Positions 10,938 through 20,479 of a DNA stretch of 64,000 nucleotides are shown here, piece after piece. Each line of letters starts with the position of its first letter. Position 1 is the first letter of the stretch. The DNA is from Mycolicibacterium sediminis. Its GTDB lineage: Bacteria; Actinomycetota; Actinomycetes; Mycobacteriales; Mycobacteriaceae. Where the stretch lies: contig NZ_AP022588.1 of the NCBI RefSeq assembly GCF_010731735.1, positions 4,836,001-4,900,000 on the forward strand, in the 5' to 3' direction. The notes beneath the pieces were generated by a model. It was not told the origin of the DNA, did no database searches, and worked only from the letters and a program-made list of their open reading frames with translations. The position numbers and the translations under genes were made by a program.

Positions 10938-12374
10938 GTGCCAGACAAGACTGCAGACGACATCTTCAAGCTGATCAAGGACGAGAACGTCGAGTACGTC
11001 GACATTCGCTTCTGCGATCTGCCCGGTGTCGTCCAGCACTTCTCGATCCCCGCCTCGGCGTTCGACGAGAGCGTCTTCGAGGACGGCCTCGCGTTCGACG
11101 GTTCGTCGGTCCGCGGCTTCCAGTCCATCCACGAGTCCGACATGATGCTGCTGCCGGATCCCAACACCGCGCGCATCGATCCGTTCCGGCATGCCAAGAC
11201 GCTCAACCTCAGCTTCTTCGTGCACGACCCGTTCACCCGTGAGGCGTACTCGCGCGACCCCCGCAACGTCGCCCGCAAGGCCGAGAACTACCTCGCCAGC
11301 ACCGGCATCGCCGACACCTGCTTCTTCGGTGCCGAGGCCGAGTTCTACATCTTCGACTCGGTGACGTTCGACTCGAAGATCAACGGCACGTCCTACGAGG
11401 TCGACTCCGAGTCGGGCTGGTGGAACACCGGCGAGCCGTTCGAAGCCGACGGCAGCCCCAACCTCGGCTACAAGGTCCGTCCCAAGGGCGGCTACTTCCC
11501 CGTCGCGCCGTACGACCACTACGTGGACCTGCGCGACGAGATGGCCACCAATCTGCAGAACGCCGGGTTCATCCTCGAGCGCGGCCACCACGAGGTCGGC
11601 ACCGCCGGCCAGGCCGAGATCAACTACAAGTTCGACACCCTGCTGGCTGCCGCCGACGACGTGCTGCTGTTCAAGTACATCATCAAGAACACGGCGTGGA
11701 AGAACGGCAAGACCGTCACCTTCATGCCCAAGCCGCTGTTCGGTGACAACGGTTCCGGCATGCACGCCCACCAGTCGCTGTGGAAGGACGGCAAGCCGCT
11801 GTTCCACGACGAGTCGGGCTACGCGGGTCTGTCGGACCTGGCGCGCCACTACATCGGCGGCATCCTGCACCACGCGCCGTCGCTGTTGGCGTTCACCAAC
11901 CCGACGGTGAACTCCTACAAGCGTCTGGTGCCGGGCTACGAGGCGCCGATCAACCTGGTGTACAGCCAGCGCAACCGTTCGGCGTGCGTCCGCATCCCGA
12001 TCACCGGCAACAACCCGAAGGCCAAGCGCCTCGAGTTCCGGTGCCCGGACAGCTCGGGCAACCCGTACCTGGCGTTCGCGGCCATGCTGATGGCCGGCAT
12101 CGACGGCATCAAGAAGAAGATCGAGCCGCTGGCGCCCGTGGACAAGGATCTCTACGAGCTTCCTCCCGAGGAGGCCGCGAACATCCCACAGGCTCCGACG
12201 TCGCTGTCCGCGGTCATCGACCGTCTCGAGGAGGATCACGACTACCTCACCGAAGGTGGCGTGTTCACCGAGGACCTGATCGACACGTGGATCTCGTACA
12301 AGCGCGAGAACGAGATCATGCCCATCCAGATCCGTCCGCACCCCTACGAGTTCTCGCTGTACTACGACGTGTAA
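10938..12374 (+). CDS. glnA1: Glutamine synthetase type I (GlnA1)
   Basis: Main ATP-dependent glutamine synthetase, a dodecamer that is abundant and also exported in pathogenic mycobacteria. The 478-residue length equals the M. tuberculosis enzyme. Visible features are DGSSVRGFQSIHESDM, the ATP/Glu loop MHAHQSLWKDGKPLF, NPTVNSYKRLVPGYEAP and the adenylylation-site tyrosine in DLYELPPEE. Hence its activity should be controlled by GlnE at 16-19 kb. GTG at 10938 has AAGGAG eight bases upstream; an open frame from 10890 is not used. Confidence 0.98.
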   Translation: MPDKTADDIFKLIKDENVEYVDIRFCDLPGVVQHFSIPASAFDESVFEDGLAFDGSSVRGFQSIHESDMMLLPDPNTARIDPFRHAKTLNLSFFVHDPFTREAYSRDPRNVARKAENYLASTGIADTCFFGAEAEFYIFDSVTFDSKINGTSYEVDSESGWWNTGEPFEADGSPNLGYKVRPKGGYFPVAPYDHYVDLRDEMATNLQNAGFILERGHHEVGTAGQAEINYKFDTLLAAADDVLLFKYIIKNTAWKNGKTVTFMPKPLFGDNGSGMHAHQSLWKDGKPLFHDESGYAGLSDLARHYIGGILHHAPSLLAFTNPTVNSYKRLVPGYEAPINLVYSQRNRSACVRIPITGNNPKAKRLEFRCPDSSGNPYLAFAAMLMAGIDGIKKKIEPLAPVDKDLYELPPEEAANIPQAPTSLSAVIDRLEEDHDYLTEGGVFTEDLIDTWISYKRENEIMPIQIRPHPYEFSLYYDV

Positions 12375-12391
12375 CTCGAAGCGTTCTGCTG

Positions 12392-12421
12392 CCACCCCGT
12401 CCGGTTCGCGGGGCGGGGTGG
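12392..12421 (+). terminator. Hairpin after glnA1
   Basis: CCACCCCG at 12392-12399 pairs with CGGGGTGG at 12414-12421 around a short loop, starting 17 bases after the glnA1 stop. It is a GC-rich hairpin without a strong T-run, typical of mycobacterial terminators. Confidence 0.6.
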
Positions 12422-12453
12422 TCTGCGTTCACAGGTACCTTTCGGCCCCGCGT

Positions 12454-12504
12454 ACGTGCGGGTACGGCGGGATCACCGGCCGATTTCGCGCCGTACCCGC
12501 ACGT
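12454..12504. repeat. Perfect 16-bp inverted repeat between convergent genes
   Basis: ACGTGCGGGTACGGCG at 12454-12469 is exactly complementary to CGCCGTACCCGCACGT at 12489-12504, with a 19-base loop. It lies between glnA1 and the convergent aldolase gene and ends 15 bases from the latter's stop, so it may terminate leftward transcription. Confidence 0.75.
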
Positions 12505-12518
12505 TCGACGAGCAGACG

Positions 12519-13586
12519 TCAGGCCGCGGCGTCCAGCTCCGCACGCACCGCGGCGGCGAACGCGTCGACGTCGGCCTCGGTGGTGTCGAAGGCGCACATC
12601 CAGCGCACCTCCCCCGTCGCCGCATCCCAGTCGTAGAAGCGGAAGCGCTCCCGGAGCCGGTCGGCGACGCCCGGGGGCAGGATCGCGAAGACGGCGTTGG
12701 CCTGCGTGGGCTGGGTGATCGTCAGACCCCGTAGACCCTCGACGGCGTCCCGGAGACGGCGGGCCATCCGGTTCGCGTGCGTCGCGGAGCGCAGGTACAG
12801 GTCGTCGGTGAGCAGCGCGACGAGTTGCGCCGAGACGAACCGCATCTTGCTGGTCAGTTGCATGTCGAGTTTGCGCAGATAGTCCAGTCCCTCGGTGGCC
12901 GAGGGGTTGAGGACGACGACGGCCTCCCCGAACAGCAGGCCGTTCTTCGTGCCGCCGAACGACAGGACGTCGACGCCGGCGTCGGTGGTGAACTCGCGCA
13001 GTCCGCACCCGAGGTGCGCCGCGGCGTTGGCGATGCGGGCGCCGTCCACGTGCAACGTCATCCCCCGGGCGTGCGCGTGGTCGGCGATCGCCCGCACCTC
13101 CGACGGCGTGTAGGCGGTACCCAGTTCGGTTGTCTGCGTGATGGATACGGCCAGCGGCTGGGCACGGTGCTCGTTACCCCACCCCCAGGCTTCGCGGTCG
13201 ACGAGTTCGGGGGTGAGCTTGCCGTCGGGCGTCGGCACGGTCAGCAGCTTGAGGCCGGCGACGCGCTCGGGGGCGGCGTTCTCGTCGGTGTGGATGTGCG
13301 CGGTGGACGTGCAGATCACCGCGCCCCACCGCGGCAGCATCGATTGCAGCCCCACGACGTTCGCGCCCGTGCCGTTGAACATGGGGAACGCCCGGGCGTC
13401 CGGGCCGAAGTGGCCGGCGACGACCTCCTGCAGGCGTGCGGTGTAGGCGTCGCCACCGTAGGCGACCTGGTGGCCCTCGTTGGCGGCCGCGATCGCGGCG
13501 ATCACCTCGGGATGGGCTCCGGCGTAGTTGTCACTGGCGAAGCCGCGGTCGTCGGGATCGTGCAGGCGCAGTGGGCGGTCGGTCAC
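12519..13586 (-). CDS. Low-specificity L-threonine aldolase-like PLP enzyme
   Basis: A 355-residue fold-type I PLP enzyme of the beta-eliminating lyase/threonine aldolase family, expected to split L-threonine or related beta-hydroxy amino acids to glycine and an aldehyde. Evidence includes SDNYAGAHPEV at the N-terminus, STAHIHTDENAAPE, the cofactor-binding Asp in LHVDGARIAN and the Schiff-base lysine in SFGGTKNG. GTG at 13586 (TDRPLRLHDP) is preferred over the longer frame because the upstream part is not family-like. The specificity is not certain. Confidence 0.85.
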   Translation of the reverse strand: MTDRPLRLHDPDDRGFASDNYAGAHPEVIAAIAAANEGHQVAYGGDAYTARLQEVVAGHFGPDARAFPMFNGTGANVVGLQSMLPRWGAVICTSTAHIHTDENAAPERVAGLKLLTVPTPDGKLTPELVDREAWGWGNEHRAQPLAVSITQTTELGTAYTPSEVRAIADHAHARGMTLHVDGARIANAAAHLGCGLREFTTDAGVDVLSFGGTKNGLLFGEAVVVLNPSATEGLDYLRKLDMQLTSKMRFVSAQLVALLTDDLYLRSATHANRMARRLRDAVEGLRGLTITQPTQANAVFAILPPGVADRLRERFRFYDWDAATGEVRWMCAFDTTEADVDAFAAAVRAELDAAA

Positions 13587-13654
13587 CCTTCCAGTGTTCC
13601 CGACACGACGACCCGCAGCCATCCGGACCGAAGTCCAGATAGTAGGTTCGTCGC

Positions 13655-14077
13655 ATGAACAAACTGGAAACGAAGCTGTCCGCCGTATCGCCGGCGATCC
13701 TGAGTGTGTTCCGCATCGTGTTCGGCCTGCTGTTCACCGTGCACGGAACGCAAAAGTTGTTCGCCTGGCCCGTCGCGGCGGCCGGCGGCGGCGTCGTGCC
13801 AATCACGTCGTGGCCCTACGGAATTGCCGGCCTGATCGAACTCGTGGTCGGCGTGCTGCTGCTGATCGGTCTGGTGACGCGCCTGGCGGCGTTCATCGGA
13901 TCGGGCGAGATGGCGTTCGCCTACTTCACCCAGCATCAGCCGACGGCGTTGTGGCCCATCGAGAATGGCGGCGAGGCAGCGGTGCTCTTCTGCTTCGGCC
14001 TGTTCCTGCTGGTGTTCACCGGCGGCGGCACCTTCGCCCTCGACGCGATGCGGCAACGTCGAGTACGCACGCGCTAG
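13655..14077 (+). CDS. DoxX family membrane protein (first copy)
   Basis: A 140-residue, four-helix DoxX-family protein. Typical segments are FRIVFGLLFTVHGTQKLFAWP, the loop with SWPYGIAGLIELVVGVLLLIGL, RLAAFIGSGEMAFAYF and NGGEAAVLFCFGLFLLVFTGGG. DoxX-like proteins in mycobacteria are associated with thiol/oxidative stress membrane complexes. Thirty-eight bases separate it from a paralogue of identical length, so this is a tandem duplication. Confidence 0.9.
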   Translation: MNKLETKLSAVSPAILSVFRIVFGLLFTVHGTQKLFAWPVAAAGGGVVPITSWPYGIAGLIELVVGVLLLIGLVTRLAAFIGSGEMAFAYFTQHQPTALWPIENGGEAAVLFCFGLFLLVFTGGGTFALDAMRQRRVRTR

Positions 14078-14115
14078 CCCTGACGAAGGAGTGGTACGTC
14101 GGTACCGTTGGTGCC

Positions 14116-14538
14116 ATGACGCAACCACTCGAGCGGCGCCTGACGTCCTTCAGTCCCGTGGCCATCACCCTGTTCCGCGTGGTGCTCGGGTTGCTCTTCA
14201 CCGTGCACGGCGCCTCCAAGCTGTTCGCGTGGCCCATCGACATGGGCGGCGGAGCCCTTCCAGTCGGCTCCTGGCCCGGGTGGTGGTCGGGACTGATCGA
14301 ACTGGTCGCCGGCGTCCTCATCATGACCGGGCTGTTCACCCGTATCGCGGCGTTCATCGCGTCGGGCACGATGGCCGTCGCATACTTCTGGATGCATCAG
14401 CCTCAGGCTCTGCACCCGCTGGAGAACGGTGGCGAGTCCGCGGTGCTGTTCTGCTTCGGTTTCTTCCTGCTGGTGTTCACCGGCGGCGGTGCGTACGCGC
14501 TGGATTCCGTGCTCGGACGACGACGCGCGGCGGCCTAG
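14116..14538 (+). CDS. DoxX family membrane protein (second copy)
   Basis: Paralogue of the preceding gene, also 140 residues with the same four-helix plan: FRVVLGLLFTVHGASKLFAWP, LIELVAGVLIMTGL, ENGGESAVLFCFGFFLLVF. The two are clearly related but well diverged, so the duplication is not recent. Its stop overlaps the stop of the convergent LLM gene by four bases. Confidence 0.9.
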   Translation: MTQPLERRLTSFSPVAITLFRVVLGLLFTVHGASKLFAWPIDMGGGALPVGSWPGWWSGLIELVAGVLIMTGLFTRIAAFIASGTMAVAYFWMHQPQALHPLENGGESAVLFCFGFFLLVFTGGGAYALDSVLGRRRAAA

Positions 14539-15395
14539 CCGTCGAGGGCGAGGTCCCTGCGGAACCGCTTCATGCCGTCGACCTTCTCGGCGAAGGTGGC
14601 CTGCGGGCCGGAGTAGAACATCCATGGCATCGTGATGATGCCCGTGATTCCCGCTGACTCGGCTCGGGCGAAGTGCTCGGGCGTGAACGCGTCGGTGAGC
14701 GGCGTGATGACGGTGTAATCGTCCATCGACAGCCCCTTCTCGGCGCGCAGCCCGCGGATCTTCTCGACCGACTCGATCGCCCGTGCGGTGTCTATCAGGT
14801 CGCCGATCCAGCCGTCGTTGCGCGCCGCCCGCCGTAGCGCGACGTCCGACAGACCCCCGACGTAGATCGGGATGTGCGGCGGCGTCGGCTCCATCTCCAG
14901 GCGCGGCGTCGTGTAGAACTCGCCGGAGAACTTGGTCCAGCCCGGCTGCCACAGCGCGCGCATCAGCTCGAGCATCTCGTCGGTGCGCTTGCCGCGGCGG
15001 TCGAACCGCTGGCCCATCAGGGTGAACTCCTCCTCGCACCACCCCACCCCGATGCCGAGTTCGAGCCGGCCCTCGGCGAGGCACGCGGCGGTGCCGATCG
15101 CCTTGGCCGCGGAGTAGGGGTCCCGCATGGCGGGCAGGTAGACGGTGGTGACGAAGCGTAGCCGCTCGGTCACCAGCGCGATCGCGCCGATCATCACCCA
15201 CGGATCGGGCCAGTGGGTGAAGGCCTCCCACCGCCGCGAGCCGTCCTTCGTGTACGGGTAGGGCGTCGCCAGCGTCTCGAGGTTGACGACGTGGTCTGGG
15301 ATGCCCATGCCGTCGTAGCCGAGGTCGTCCGCCGCCTTCGCGACGTCGACCACTTCCTTGACGTCGAGGAACGCGGTGCTCACGTAGAACTTCAT
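14535..15395 (-). CDS. LLM-class F420-dependent oxidoreductase (TIGR03619 type)
   Basis: A 286-residue luciferase-like TIM-barrel protein. It starts MKFYVSTAFLDVKEVVDVAK and has DLGYDGMGIPDHV, the AECLEGRLELGIGVGW-type segment (here CLAEGRLELGIGVGWCEEEF) and PPHIPIYVGGLSDVALRRAA. Mycobacteria use many such proteins with coenzyme F420. The substrate is unknown. Its start overlaps the stop of the upstream thioesterase gene by four bases, so the pair is an operon. Confidence 0.88.
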   Translation of the reverse strand: MKFYVSTAFLDVKEVVDVAKAADDLGYDGMGIPDHVVNLETLATPYPYTKDGSRRWEAFTHWPDPWVMIGAIALVTERLRFVTTVYLPAMRDPYSAAKAIGTAACLAEGRLELGIGVGWCEEEFTLMGQRFDRRGKRTDEMLELMRALWQPGWTKFSGEFYTTPRLEMEPTPPHIPIYVGGLSDVALRRAARNDGWIGDLIDTARAIESVEKIRGLRAEKGLSMDDYTVITPLTDAFTPEHFARAESAGITGIITMPWMFYSGPQATFAEKVDGMKRFRRDLALDG

Positions 15396-16033
15396 CCGGC
15401 ATCACGCGCCCACGCCGGCCTGATGAACACCCCGTCCGCCTCCACCGTCCACCCGTCGGCGTCGCCGAGGTAGCCGCGCGCATAGGTCTTGATGCCCTCG
15501 GTGCGCTCGATGAACGCCTCGGCCCGCACCGGCCCCAGCGGTGTCCCACGCAGATAGCGCAGCGTGATCGTGCCGGTGAAGAGCGGCTTGGTCAGTCCGT
15601 CGCTAGCGGCCTCGCCCAGCAGGTGGTCCAGGACCAGCGCACAGACCCCGCCGTGCACCAGCCCGGGCGGCCCCTCGTAGGCGGCGCCGAGCGTGAATTC
15701 CGCCCAGCACCTTCCGTTCTCGCCCTCGTGCTCGATGCGCATCGGGGGTGCAATCGCGTTGCGCAGTCCCACCGCCGGATTCGCCCACGCGAGCGGACGG
15801 CCCGTGCCCGCATGCCGCAGCGTGGACGTGGTGTCGCGGCGGACGCGTTCCAGGGTCTCGGTCGCCGAGTCGATGGCAGCCCGCGCCTCGCCGATCGCCG
15901 AGTCGTCGACGCCGGTGCGGATGCCCGCGTCGATCAGCCTGCGCATCGACTCGGTGAGCGGCTCGTACAGGGCGCGCAGGCGGTCGTACTCCTGCTCGGT
16001 GATCACGTCGAAGGGGAACTCGTTGACGGTCAT
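15392..16033 (-). CDS. PaaI-type thioesterase (hotdog fold)
   Basis: A 213-residue hotdog-fold protein with the acyl-CoA thioesterase pattern GPPGLVHGGVCALVLDHLLGEAA followed by TGTITLRYLRGTPLGPVRAEA. The N-terminal 90 residues are helical and rich in Arg/Glu. It probably hydrolyses an acyl-CoA, but the substrate is unknown. ATG at 16033 shares one base with the glnE stop (TGATG), and its own stop overlaps the LLM gene, so three genes are translationally chained behind glnE. Confidence 0.85.
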   Translation of the reverse strand: MTVNEFPFDVITEQEYDRLRALYEPLTESMRRLIDAGIRTGVDDSAIGEARAAIDSATETLERVRRDTTSTLRHAGTGRPLAWANPAVGLRNAIAPPMRIEHEGENGRCWAEFTLGAAYEGPPGLVHGGVCALVLDHLLGEAASDGLTKPLFTGTITLRYLRGTPLGPVRAEAFIERTEGIKTYARGYLGDADGWTVEADGVFIRPAWARDAG

Positions 16034-19008
16034 CAGGCTCCGAATATCTTGCGCACCACGGTCTTCGCCCGTCGCGTGACCCGCAGGTAGTTGTCCAGGA
16101 ACTCACCGCCGTCACCGTTGGGCCAGCCCGCCGCCACCGCCACCGCGTTGAGCTGCCGACCGGGTCCGGGCAGCTGGTCGGTCGGCTTGCCCCGCACCAG
16201 GACCAGCGCGTTGCGGGCCTTGGTGGCGGTCAGCCATGCCTGACGGAGCAGGTCGACGTCGCCCTCGGCGATCAATTCGGCGGCGCCGATGGCATTGAGC
16301 GTCTCGAGGGTGGACGTGTTGTGCAGCGCCGGGATGCGGTGCGCGTGGCGCAGCTGGAGCAGTTGCACGGTCCACTCGATGTCGGCGAGGCCACCGCGGC
16401 CGAGCTTGGTGTGCGTGTTGGGGTCGGCGCCGCGCGGGAGCCGTTCCGCGTCGACGCGCGCCTTGATGCGGCGGATCTCCCGCACCGCGTCGCCGGACAC
16501 GCCGTCGGGCGGGTAGCGGATGTCGTCGATCATCAGCAGGAACCGTTGGCCCAGTTCGGCATCGCCGGCGACGCAGTGCGCCCGCAGCAGCGCCTGCACC
16601 TCCCAGGCCTGCGCCCACTGCGCGTAGTACGCACGGTACGACGACAGCGTGCGCACCAGCGGCCCGCTGCGGCCCTCGGGGCGCAGGTTGGCGTCGACCT
16701 CGAGCGGCGGGTCGGCACTGGGCGTTCCGAGCCGCGCACGCACCTGCTCGGCGATGCTCACCGCCCACTTGACGGCGACGGCCTCGTCGGTGTCCCCGAG
16801 CGGCTCGCACACGAAGAGGACGTCGGCGTCCGAGCCGTAGCCGAGTTCCAGCCCGCCGAGGCGGCCCATGCCGATGACGGCGATCGTCGCGGGCGCACCG
16901 CCGGCCGGCGTGTTGGCCCGGGTGACGACGTCGAGTGCGGCCTGCAGCACGGCCACCCACACCGACGTGAGCGCGTTGCACACCTCGGTCACGTCCATCA
17001 GACCCAGCAGGTCGGCCGACGCGATGCGCGCGAGTTCACCCCGGCGCAGCGTGCGTGCCGCGGCGATGGCCCGCACCGGATCGGTGTGTCTGCCGGCCGC
17101 CGCCACGAGTGCCTTGGCGAAGCCGTCGGGTTCCACGTCGAGCAGCTTGGCGCCGTTGGGACCGTCGGCGTACTGGCGGATCACCTCCGGCGCCCGCATC
17201 AGCAGGTCCGGGACGTAGGCCGACGTGCCCAGGATCCGCATCAGACGCTTGGCCACCGCGCCCTCGTCGCGCAGTGCCGCGAGGTACCACCGCTGGTCGA
17301 TCAGCTCCTCGCTGATCCGGCGGTAGGCCAGCAGACCGGCGTCGGGATCCGGTGTGTCCGAAAGCCAGTCGAGCAGCGTGGGCAGCAGCACCCGCTGCAC
17401 CCGGCCGCGCCTGCCGCCGTTGCCGGTGAGCGCCGCGAGGTGGGTCAGCGCGCTCTGCGGTCCCTCGTAGCCGAGTGCGGCGAGCTGACGCTCGGCGGCC
17501 TCGGTCGACATGCCCGCGTCGTCGAGGTCGACCGACGCGCCGCCCACCGATTCGAGCAGCGGCTGGTAGAACAGCTTCGCGTGCAGGCGCGAGACGCGCA
17601 GACTCTGCCGCTTGAGTTCCTCCCGCAGCACGCCGAGCGAGTCGCGGATGCCGTCGGGCCGGATGTGGGCCGCGCGCGCGAGCCAGCGCATCGCCTCCTC
17701 GTCGCCCGACTCGGGGAGCATGTGGGTGCGCTTGAGCCGTTGCAGCTGCAGGCGGTGCTCGAGCAGACGCAGGAACTCGTAGGACGCGGTCAGGTTGGCG
17801 GCGTCGTCGCGGCCGACGTAACCGCCGGCGGCCAGCGCGGCGAGCGCGTCCACGGTCGACGCCACGTGCAGCGTGTCGTCGGTGCGACCGTGCACCAGCT
17901 GCAGCAGCTGGACGGCGAACTCGACGTCGCGCAGGCCGCCGGTGCCGAGCTTGATCTCCCGCGCCCGCACGCCCGCGGGGACGAGTTCCTCGACGCGCCG
18001 GCGCATCGCCTGCACGTCGGGCACGAAGTCCTCGCGCTCGCAGGCCGTCCACACCATCGGCATGAGGGCGGCGACGTACTCCGCGCCCAGGTCGGGATCG
18101 CCCGCGGCGGGGCGGGCCTTGAGCAGCGCCTGGAACTCCCAGGTCTTGGCCCACCGCTCGTAGTAGGCGACGTGCGCCTCGAGCGTGCGCACCAGCTGAC
18201 CCTGCTTGCCCTCGGGGCGCAGTGCGGCGTCGACCTCGAAGAACGCGTCGTTGGCGAAGCGCATCAGCTCACCGGCGATGCGGATGTTGGCGGTCAACCC
18301 CGACTGGGTGGCGTCGTCCGCGACGAAGATGACGTCGACGTCGCTGACGTAGTTCAGTTCCCGCGCACCGCACTTCCCCATCGCGATGACGGCGAGCCGG
18401 GGCGCGGGGCCGGTCCCGCAGACGGTGCGCCGGGCGAGCAACAGCGCCGCCTCCAGCGCGGCGTCGGCCAGGTCGGCCAGGTGCTCACCGACCGTCGTGA
18501 ACGCGAGGACGGGTTCGTTCTCGACGGTGGGCGCCACGTCGAGTGCGGCCAGCACCAGCAGCCGGTCCCGGTACAGCGATCGCAGTGACGGCAGCGCCGT
18601 TGCGTCCGTGGCGTTCTCGGCGGCGTCGATGAAGTCGCGGCGGAGGTCCGCCGCGCTGGGCAACGCTACCGACCCGGCGAGCAGATGCCAGGACAGCGGC
18701 CGCGAGACCAGGTGGTCACCGAGCGCGAGCGACGAGCCGAGCACGCCGAAGAGCCTGCCGCGCAGCGCCTTGTCCTTGACCAGGGCGGTGCCGAGTTCGT
18801 CCCACCCGGCACCGAGTTCGTCGGCGAGGCGGACGACGGCGCGCAACGCCTCGTCGGCGTCCGGTGCCCGCGACAGCGACCACAGCAGTTCGACGTGCGC
18901 GTCGGTGGTCCAGCCGAGGCGGTCGAGGTCGTCGCGTGCCGTCGGTGCCACCAGGCCGAGCCGCCCGACGCCGGGCAGCGTGGGGCGCTGAGTGGCGGGT
19001 TTGGGCAC
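16033..19008 (-). CDS. glnE: Glutamine synthetase adenylyltransferase/deadenylase
   Basis: Bifunctional 991-residue enzyme that adds AMP to, or removes it from, GlnA1 in response to nitrogen state. Two nucleotidyltransferase domains are visible: the N-terminal deadenylase with NYVSDVDVIFVAD and the C-terminal adenylylase with GYGSDADVLFVCE. Each is followed by an LRPEG(K/R) segment (ALRPEGKQGQLVRTL, NLRPEGRSGPLVRTL). GTG at 19008 starts PKPATQRPTLPGVGRLGL, matching the mycobacterial N-terminus. It is essential in M. tuberculosis. The target tyrosine is present in GlnA1 and absent from GlnA2 next door. Confidence 0.97.
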   Translation of the reverse strand: MPKPATQRPTLPGVGRLGLVAPTARDDLDRLGWTTDAHVELLWSLSRAPDADEALRAVVRLADELGAGWDELGTALVKDKALRGRLFGVLGSSLALGDHLVSRPLSWHLLAGSVALPSAADLRRDFIDAAENATDATALPSLRSLYRDRLLVLAALDVAPTVENEPVLAFTTVGEHLADLADAALEAALLLARRTVCGTGPAPRLAVIAMGKCGARELNYVSDVDVIFVADDATQSGLTANIRIAGELMRFANDAFFEVDAALRPEGKQGQLVRTLEAHVAYYERWAKTWEFQALLKARPAAGDPDLGAEYVAALMPMVWTACEREDFVPDVQAMRRRVEELVPAGVRAREIKLGTGGLRDVEFAVQLLQLVHGRTDDTLHVASTVDALAALAAGGYVGRDDAANLTASYEFLRLLEHRLQLQRLKRTHMLPESGDEEAMRWLARAAHIRPDGIRDSLGVLREELKRQSLRVSRLHAKLFYQPLLESVGGASVDLDDAGMSTEAAERQLAALGYEGPQSALTHLAALTGNGGRRGRVQRVLLPTLLDWLSDTPDPDAGLLAYRRISEELIDQRWYLAALRDEGAVAKRLMRILGTSAYVPDLLMRAPEVIRQYADGPNGAKLLDVEPDGFAKALVAAAGRHTDPVRAIAAARTLRRGELARIASADLLGLMDVTEVCNALTSVWVAVLQAALDVVTRANTPAGGAPATIAVIGMGRLGGLELGYGSDADVLFVCEPLGDTDEAVAVKWAVSIAEQVRARLGTPSADPPLEVDANLRPEGRSGPLVRTLSSYRAYYAQWAQAWEVQALLRAHCVAGDAELGQRFLLMIDDIRYPPDGVSGDAVREIRRIKARVDAERLPRGADPNTHTKLGRGGLADIEWTVQLLQLRHAHRIPALHNTSTLETLNAIGAAELIAEGDVDLLRQAWLTATKARNALVLVRGKPTDQLPGPGRQLNAVAVAAGWPNGDGGEFLDNYLRVTRRAKTVVRKIFGA

Positions 19009-19068
19009 ACCCCGAATTTAACGTACCGGCTATCGCACGGTGCGTGCGCGTCGGACGGTCGGACACGC

Positions 19069-20406
19069 CTACAGGGAGAGGTACGCCTTCAGCTCGAAGG
19101 GCGTGACGTGGCTGCGGTAGTTCTCCCACTCCGTGCGCTTGTTGCGCAGGAAGAAGTCGAAGACGTGCTCGCCCAGCGCCTCTGCGACCAGTTCGGAGTT
19201 CTCCATCTCGGTGAGCGCGACGCCGAGGCTGCCCGGCAGCTCCTTGTAGCCCATGGCGCGGCGCTCCTCCGGGGTGAGCGTCCAGACGTTGTCCTCGGCC
19301 TCGGGCGCCAGCTGGTAGTTCTTCTCGACGCCCCGCAGGCCCGCGGCCAGCAGCACCGCGAAGGCCAGGTAGGGGTTGCACGCCGAGTCGGGGCTGCGCA
19401 CCTCGATGCGGCGCGACGAGGCCTTGCGCGGCGTGTACATCGGCACCCGCACGAGCGCCGAGCGATTGGCTGCACCCCAGGACGCCGCCGTCGGCGCCTC
19501 GCCACCGTGGACGAGCCGCTTGTAGGAGTTCACCCACTGGTTGGTGACGGCGCTGATCTCGGTGGCGTGCTCGAGGATGCCCGCGATGAAGGCCTTGCCG
19601 ACGTCGGAGAGTTGCAGCGGGTCGTCGGAGCTGTGGAAGGCGTTGGTGTCGCCCTCGAACAGGCTCATGTGGGTGTGCATGGCCGACCCCGGGTACTCGG
19701 CGAACGGCTTCGGCATGAACGACGCGCGCACCCCGTCGGCGAGAGCGACCTCCTTCACGACGTACCGGAACGTCATCACGTTGTCGGCCATCGACAGCGC
19801 GTCGGCGTAGCGCAGGTCGATCTCCTGCTGCCCGGGCGCGCCCTCGTGGTGGCTGAACTCGACGGAGATGCCCATCTGCTCGAGCGCGTCGATTGCGTGC
19901 CTGCGGAAGTTCGGCGCCGAGTCGTGGATCGTCTGGTCGAAGTAGCCGCCGTTGTCGGCGGGCACCGGGGCCATGTCGTCGCCGCCGGGCTTGAGGAGGA
20001 AGAACTCGATCTCGGGGTGCACGTAGCAGGAAAAGCCGAGGTCGCTCGCCTTGGCCAGTTGCCGGCGCAGCACGTGCCGCGAGTCCGCCCAGGAGGGCGA
20101 CCCGTCGGGCATCGTGATGTCGCAGAACATCCGGGCCGAGTGGTTCTTGCCGGCGCTCGTGGTCCACGGCAGGACCTGGAACGTCGAGGGGTCCGGTCGG
20201 GCGACCATGTCGGCCTCCGACACCCGGGCGAAGCCCTCGATGGAGGAGCCGTCGAAGCCGATGCCCTCCTCGAACGCGCCCTCGAGTTCGGCGGGCGCGA
20301 TCGCGACCGACTTGAGATATCCGAGGACGTCGGTGAACCACAGGCGGACGAACCGGATGTCGCGTTCCTCCAGCGTGCGCAGCACGAATTCCTTCTGCCG
20401 GTCCAT
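19069..20406 (-). CDS. glnA2: Glutamine synthetase GlnA2
   Basis: Second glutamine synthetase of the GS-I type, 445 residues. MDRQKEFVLRTLEERDIRFV is the conserved start (ATG at 20406; an in-frame ATG at 20424 is less likely). Motifs include FDGSSIEGFARVSEADM, EFSHHEGAPGQQEIDL and MHTHMSLFEGDTNAF. The adenylylation tyrosine is replaced: NVWTLTPEE here against DLYELPPEE in GlnA1, so GlnE should not control it. It lies 60 bases upstream of glnE on the same strand. Confidence 0.96.
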   Translation of the reverse strand: MDRQKEFVLRTLEERDIRFVRLWFTDVLGYLKSVAIAPAELEGAFEEGIGFDGSSIEGFARVSEADMVARPDPSTFQVLPWTTSAGKNHSARMFCDITMPDGSPSWADSRHVLRRQLAKASDLGFSCYVHPEIEFFLLKPGGDDMAPVPADNGGYFDQTIHDSAPNFRRHAIDALEQMGISVEFSHHEGAPGQQEIDLRYADALSMADNVMTFRYVVKEVALADGVRASFMPKPFAEYPGSAMHTHMSLFEGDTNAFHSSDDPLQLSDVGKAFIAGILEHATEISAVTNQWVNSYKRLVHGGEAPTAASWGAANRSALVRVPMYTPRKASSRRIEVRSPDSACNPYLAFAVLLAAGLRGVEKNYQLAPEAEDNVWTLTPEERRAMGYKELPGSLGVALTEMENSELVAEALGEHVFDFFLRNKRTEWENYRSHVTPFELKAYLSL

Positions 20407-20479
20407 GGGCGAAAGCGTATGCACCGGCTGTTAAATCCGTGTTACGCGCCGGAAACCCATGCCGTTTCGGCCGCGCCGG

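Noticed and set aside
16321..18588. Long plus-strand open frame across glnE
   Set aside because: It is a shadow of glnE in a G+C-rich region; the product is His/Arg-rich with no domain.
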